From contig MU266876.1 of assembly GCA_021014945.1 (NCBI GenBank), positions 1 through 10,574 of the forward strand: 10,574 nt of DNA, in the 5' to 3' direction. Positions 5,422 through 10,574 of the stretch are shown here, one piece after another. Under the pieces are notes generated by a model. That model was not told the origin of the DNA and made no database searches. It saw only the letters and a list, made by a program, of their open reading frames with translations. Each line of letters opens with the position of its first letter. The first letter of the stretch is position 1. Made by a program: the position numbers and the translations under genes. Source of the DNA: Leucogyrophana mollusca. Lineage: Eukaryota; Basidiomycota; Agaricomycetes; Boletales.

Positions 5422-8391
5422 ATGTCAGGTACAACTACCTTGAGACCTTTGGCAAAAAGAGGTGCTGTGCCTCAGGGTGACCAACCGTCATCCGGAAAAG
5501 ATCCTTCCACATCGAGTGGACAAAAAGGAAGAAAAAAGAAGCAGACTGCCTCTATAGTCAAAGTTTCAGAGCAGATCAGCACCGATCCCGAGATTGACGC
5601 TGATCACTCGGAAATGAACGCAGGGTCTACTGACCCCACGGCTAAAAATAGCAATAGCGCCCGAGCAAAGCTTGAAGGCTGCGGGAAAGCAGCCAGAAGA
5701 GGCACGAGAAAGCACCATGGGTGAAGCACAGAGCGCGCAGTTGACTGCGCGACCAACATCGGAAACGATGGAAAATCAGCTCTGGCGGATGCTGGAGCAG
5801 AGGCTCGAGAATGAGCTAAGAAGAAGCCAAACGGAGGCACTAGCCCCCACAGAAGTGCTGGCAAACGCCATAGACAGCTTCCTACAGAGCATAGGGGAAC
5901 ACTGGAAAAAGAGGGGAAAAAGTGACGCACTGGCGTCCAGCCACGGGGAAAACCCCTACCGGCAGAACACCGAAGCAATTGAGTGCATGCGCTGCAGTAA
6001 ACAAGGTCACTCGCCTCGAAGATTCAGAGCCTACAGGCTCGGGGAATGAGCGCGCGGAGTCTTCAAAGCTATATGAGTCAGCACAGACTGACGACCTGTA
6101 CGGGGCAATTGCCCCCCAAACTATTAAACAGGAAAGCGAGGACCCTCGCGAGATAGCCAGACAACTGGCTAGGCAGCGACGTGCCATAGAAAATAACACT
6201 CCCTACCTAAGTGGTAGGGACAGTGACATCATGCGTCATGTACAAAGAATAGAGCAACAGATGTCGCCAAGGGAGTTAGCCACTCGCGGCGCAAGCCGTG
6301 AGGGCACTCGCACGGAGTCACGACAGCGGGAACATAGGGGCCACGAGCTCCAATACAATGATGACAGCGACGAGAGTCGCGAAGGAGACTACCACGAACG
6401 GAACAATCACCATGACCGTGGTGATCACCGAGACTGGTACGACAATGGTCATTATGACCAAGGACATGGAGGAGAGAGTCCTCCCCCTCCAGGAGACCCT
6501 GGAGATGGCTCCGATGAGTACCAGAGTGACCGACTGCCGTCGGAAGACGAGTGTTGCAACGGCGACGAACGACGACGATGTAGCCAAGGACACTACAAAG
6601 GGCAAGAGAACCACACCAGATCGGAAGTGTGTGAGCCCCCCTATAGAGAAGGAAGCTATGCTCCCACGAGACACGAACGTGAGGGACCTCATGTATACGA
6701 AAATGACTTGTTAGACCGAATACGCTCCATGATAATGGATAGGATCGGAATAGATCCTAGGAACCTCCCCGAGATAAAGGGGCTAAAGGCAACAAAGTTG
6801 CCAGACCCATACAAGGGCGCAGACGACATCGCCGTGTTCGAAGGATGGGTCCAGTCTCTATTGAGCTGGTTCCGACTCGCCAGAATGACTGGCCAGAAAG
6901 CCGACACAAGCCGGCTAGACGTGATGCAGCTCTGCTTAAAAGGGCCAGCAAGGGAGAACGATTCGGAAGTGGACCTCCCAAATGGCGGTGCTTGCCATGC
7001 ATAGACACTTCGTTCATGAAGCAACGGCCCAACAGGCCACAGACCAATTTCATGCATTGTGTTATGACCATAAAACAGGCACTACCACGTTCTTTAATGG
7101 CCTACATGAGCGAGCCTCCTGCATGGTCCAGAGACCAGATGAGTACACCTTCAGACAAAGGTTCCTGGATGGTCTTCCGCAGACATTGGTGGAGGACGTC
7201 CTCAAAATGCAGGGAAGATCTGCTGAATATTCTCGGATCGAAGATATTCTTCGAGAAGTTAAGGTGATGGAGAACATACACAAGTATGTTAGCCACCACC
7301 GCAGACAAGCAACGGACTTGTCGCAGTTGAACAGACCAACAGGTCCACATAACGCCTCGAGCTCAGGCTCGAAAAGGACGGAAGGGGACAATAGGGGACC
7401 CCCACAAGTGTTCAAAGTGGTCCGGAATCCCGGACCCAGGACCTATGGTGACAAACCGTTTAGGGTGGATTCCCGCCCTAGACAAAACCAGGAGCAAGGG
7501 CCCCTCAAGATGGGTAGAACCCATACCCAGAATCAGGTAAAGCCCAATAAGAGGGCGCCCACAGCACCAATGGACACAAGCAAGATGACTTGCTACAGAT
7601 GTAAAGGATTCGGACACATCGCGTCCAAACGAGACAAATGTCCCGACGCGAAGAGCAACCAACAGCGGCTATTTGCCGCTCAAGCACTCAACGAGGATGT
7701 CGAAATGAAGGACAATACTGGAGACACTCCAACTCAGGAGCGCCACAAAGAGCCCGCGGAAGCGAGCGACCGAGATGACTCGGAGGAAGAAGACCATAGG
7801 GAACTATATGGTTCCCAATACCTCTCCGAGGACGAACTCCTGCTGGAGCAGTATGAGGGCGACATGTCGGACGACGACAGCGATGTTGTGTACCTTTGCG
7901 CAGCGCGCATATATGATGACGAACCCCTTTTGGGGATAGACGAAACCTCGCTGATGAGGTGGGTCTATGAAGAAGACCATGGAGTGGTACATAACCACGG
8001 CTGTGGTATTTGTATGGTGTACAAGGAACATCTGGCAATGACCAGAGAATACGGAGACAACCTGTTGGTCGAGAACGCAATTGGCATAGGCCAACAGTTG
8101 CTGTGTGATGAATACATCCGCGGATGGGAAGCATATGACTGTATGCTATATAATCTGGAGCCGCCTGAAGTGCCACGGGTTGTAAGATCCACAGCGGATG
8201 GAGCAATACCATCGGTCGAGGCCACCAGGGCAATGACCGATGACCCATCTCCCAATAGGGAGTTCAGGTATGCCCTGCAAAAGCCGGACACAGTGGGGGT
8301 ACGCCCACCTCGTGACCGCGCGTCGCAACAATGCCTAGCGGCATTCATTGAATTCAACGTATTCAGGGCATACACCCTGTTCGACTCAAGT
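5422..8391 (+). pseudogene. gag: Gag polyprotein of Ty3/gypsy element, with start of protease, frame-broken
   Basis: Gag packages element RNA into virus-like particles. The ATG at 5422 is the first in its frame, with a TAA three codons before it. Segments in order: a Ser/Lys-rich N-terminus (frame 1, to about 5690); a helical charged stretch (QLWRMLEQRLENELRR, frame 2, to about 5940); a long disordered part rich in Asp, His, Arg and Gly (frame 3, to about 6985); the conserved retrotransposon Gag core, from LPDPYKGADD and SWFRLARMTG to RRQAT (finished in frame 1, up to about 7320); and a zinc knuckle CYRCKGFGH...C at 7591-7641. The knuckle has seven residues between His and the last Cys instead of the classic four. 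An acidic linker follows, then LFDSS, the beginning of the retropepsin active site, at 8377-8391. At 6985 some core residues appear deleted. Three frame changes rule out a working protein. Confidence 0.88.
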
Positions 8392-10538
8392 TTGCAGGCG
8401 TACACGCCGATACATACATTGACGTTGTCAACATGGACCGCTACAACGCGATCCTGGGCGCAAGGTTCATGCATGAGCATGGTATACGCCTTGACTTCAA
8501 GACAAAGTCCATCATTGTTGATGGAAGGGCGTGCCCCGCCCTTACAGTGGGGGAGGAGACCGCAGTGGTAAACGCTAGATGCAGACCACCACGGCCCAAA
8601 AAGACAGCTGAATGACTGCAAGGAATGAAAGGGGCCAGCTCCATGAGAGTGGAGCCAGCAATGACCAAGAAGACTTGGTCCCCTTCGATAGAAGAGGTAG
8701 AGGACAAACACGTCCAGGCCATGAGGGCCAAAGCAAGCGGAAAGCTTGAGGCACAGGACACCATCCTTGAGGAGGTAATAACTCTGAACAAGGAGAGACG
8801 GGACAATTCCTGTCGGAAAACTAAAGAAAAAAGGGAACACAGAGTTCCGGAAGATAAGCCAGGGATAACCCTGGAAGAGCGCAATACAGACGCGCAGGAA
8901 GTGTTCCTAGCAGCGCTAGGAGCACACGCGAACGACTTGAAGTCGTCAGACACAGGGAAGCCCCTGACTGAGGGAGAAATACCAAGACTGCGGCAGCAGT
9001 GGTATGAACGATGCCAAGACATCATGGGAGGAGTTCCCCCCACCATGCCTCCACTGAGGCAAGTGAATCATAGGATTCCAATTATTGACAAGAGGGTACA
9101 ATATAAGTACCATATGCCCAAGTGCGCTGATTCCATGAGGCCTCAGCTACTTGAGAAAATCAACAAATACATTGATAATGGCTGGTGGGAACCCTGCCAA
9201 GTGACGCAAGCAGTGCCAATGCTCTGCATCCCGAAGAAAACAGGCAAACTGAGGACAGTCGTTGACTGTAGGAAATGGAACGAGAATACGGAGAAGGATG
9301 TGACACCCGTCCCCAATCAAGATCAAATCCGTATGGATGTAGCGAGAGCTAAGTTTTGATCAAAGATCGGTATGTCAAATGCATACAAACAAGTACACGT
9401 AGAGCCTAGCGATGTCTCAAAAACAGTGTTTTCCACAGTGTATGGGACGTACCTAAGCCATGTCATGCAACAAGGCGATTGTAACACTCCCGCTACATTT
9501 CAACGTCTAATGATGGCTATATTCCGAGATTTCATCGGAATCTTCTTACACGTCTGTCTAGACGACATGTTCATGTTCAGTGACACGGTTGACGATCATG
9601 AGGATCATCTATCTCGAGTATTCGAGAGACTTCGAGAGGTACATATGTACCTAGAGCAAGAAAAGTGTGACCTGTATTCAGGGAAGATGGGTTGCCTCGG
9701 TCATCTGATCAATGACAAGGGTCTCCATGCTGATGGAGACAAGATGGCCCGCATACGCGAGTGGAGGACCCCTAGGTCCAAGAACGACATCCAGAGATTT
9801 CTGGGACTTGTCGAGTATATCTCGCGCTTCATGTCAGACTTATCGTCCTATACAAGACTGCTGGCCAGCATGACAAGGAATGGGCACCCGTTCCACTGGC
9901 GACCCCTGCACGATAAGTGCTTCAAAGCTATCAAGGCGATGGCCTGTTGCTTCCCGATCCTGTGTCCTATTGACCCAAGGCTCGATGAGCCCATATGGAT
10001 AATTAGTGACGCCTCAATCACCGGATTGGGGGCAATATACGGGCAAGGGCCTGAGTGGAAGACATGCAGGCCGGCTGGCTTCATGTCCAAAAAGCTGACA
10101 GACGCTCAGCACAATTATCCTGTTCACGAACGTGAAACACTAGCAATGCTAGAAGCACTGCTGAAATGGGAGGACAAGCTCCTTGGCTACAAGGTACACC
10201 TGGTCACCGACCATGAGTCCTTGGAGTTCTTTAAGACGCAGCCGCGTCTATTGAACCGACAGGTCCGATGGATGAATTACCTCAGTCGATTCGACTACGA
10301 GGTACATTACGTGCAAGGGCACGAAAACATCGTAGCGGACTGTCTGTCATGCTATTACGAAAGCAACACATGGGAGGACTACTGTCCCCCTAACCACCTG
10401 GCTCAGGCCAACATCAGGCTTGATCCTGCTGGGGATGACCTCCCCTGGGATCGTCTGGTGGAGTTGTGGGTGCAACGCGATGATGCGCTGACCGGCGAGC
10501 TGAGGCAAAACACACACACAACCAAAACCAAAACCTAA
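8385..10538 (+). pseudogene. pol: Pol of Ty3/gypsy element: protease C-terminal half, reverse transcriptase, RNase H; two in-frame stops
   Basis: One frame runs from 8385 to the TAA at 10536. It starts inside the retropepsin (YIDVVNMDRYNAILG and the C-terminal strands); the middle of that domain is missing. A TGA at 8613-8615 precedes a charged linker. RT then runs from about 9030: the substrate-binding part (VPMLCIPKKTGKLRTVVDCR), a TGA at 9357-9359 inside motif A (AKF, stop, SKIGMSNAYKQV), QQGDCNTPATFQRLM, and motif C CLDD at 9555-9566. The motif A aspartate expected after KI is Gly (9369-9371), so polymerase activity should be lost; the Cys in CLDD is usually Tyr. RNase H keeps its four acidic residues: SDAS (10008), ERETLA (10134), TDHE (10209) and ADCLS (10338). 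Degeneration begins in the CA-rich tail before the TAA. Integrase is not reached. Confidence 0.93.
10509..10535 (+). repeat. CA and CAAAAC microsatellite at the end of the pol frame
   Basis: A (CA) run at 10509-10520 is followed by ACCAAAACCAAAACC, directly before the TAA at 10536-10538. The frame one base over is open to the window end. Slippage in this low-complexity tract may therefore have moved the downstream coding out of frame. Confidence 0.6.
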
Positions 10539-10574
10539 GACGAGCTATAGGTCGAGGCTATCGAAGTATGTGGT

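Larger units (their letters stand above)
5330..10574 (+). mobile_element. Ty3/gypsy LTR retrotransposon, gag to RNase H, decayed and cut by the window edge
   Basis: Plus-strand element with leader, Gag with zinc knuckle, retropepsin remnant, reverse transcriptase and RNase H, in that order. The window ends shortly after the RNase H connection region, where integrase would follow. The coding line moves through frames with breaks near 5690, 5940, 6985 and 8388 and has in-frame TGA codons at 8613 and 9357. LTR limits cannot be fixed because the 3' LTR is not in the window and the recognisable relic gene reaches at least to 5275. The 5' LTR therefore appears short, truncated or unrecognised. Confidence 0.9.

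Noticed and set aside
6298..6714. Thr-rich plus-strand ORF and its antisense partner in gag
   Set aside because: They are shadows of the low-complexity Asp/His/Arg-rich part of Gag.
5660..7004. Programmed ribosomal frameshifting in gag
   Set aside because: There are several successive shifts within gag itself, one with residues missing. No slippery heptamer plus pseudoknot was recognised, so decay is the simpler reading.
7965..9046. Long minus-strand ORFs over the gag-pol junction and RT
   Set aside because: Antisense to clearly homologous plus-strand Gag/Pol; no motifs of their own.
1..10574. tRNA or rRNA genes
   Set aside because: No cloverleaf with A/B box motifs and no rRNA-like stretch was seen by eye; a tRNAscan-SE run would settle it.

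Overview
The window looks like repeat-rich genomic DNA from a filamentous fungus, most likely an Agaricomycete (mushroom-forming basidiomycete). This is inferred from the style of the Ty3/gypsy gag-pol proteins and from short-intron splice signals (GTAAGT donor, about 72 nt intron); nothing identifies a species. No intact protein-coding gene, rRNA or tRNA was found.

Layout, left to right. (1) Positions 1-1537, minus strand: the 3' part of a decayed Ty3/gypsy element. It holds the integrase (HHCC zinc-binding region, DDE core and the start of the C-terminal region), broken by two frame changes, followed downstream by a small CxxC/helical ORF. RT and RNase H are absent: coding stops where a set of short repeats begins. 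(2) 1533-1719: a 31-bp exact repeat and a 35-bp near-exact repeat, interleaved, then about 400 bp rich in CCGGAG motifs with no gene. (3) 2107-2560: a long stem-loop and an AT-rich segment bounded by inverted repeats and TA dinucleotides, which looks like a MITE. (4) 2561-3240: a degenerate 20-bp minisatellite of about 34 units with a 160-bp higher-order duplication. (5) 3241-4198: AT-rich DNA with no recognisable gene. (6) 4199-5275, minus strand: a decayed gene of unknown function with an acidic C-terminal tail. It is split by a ~216-bp solo-LTR-like insertion with a 6-bp target duplication; removing the insertion leaves the reading frame continuous. (7) 5330-10574, plus strand: a second Ty3/gypsy element with gag, a protease remnant, RT and RNase H. 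Gag is broken by three frame changes, the protease has lost its middle, RT has an in-frame TGA and has lost the motif A aspartate, while RNase H looks intact. Integrase and 3' LTR, if present, lie beyond the right edge.

Overall this is a nested graveyard of transposons around one relic cellular-looking gene. All four recognisable in-frame nonsense codons I could place (TGA three times in shared reading contexts plus further TGA/TAG) are compatible with C-to-T changes, as expected of methylated or mutated repeats. I did not find an evident new functional system. The most distinctive items are the unknown split pseudogene with its insertion, the 20-bp minisatellite, and the MITE-like segment.
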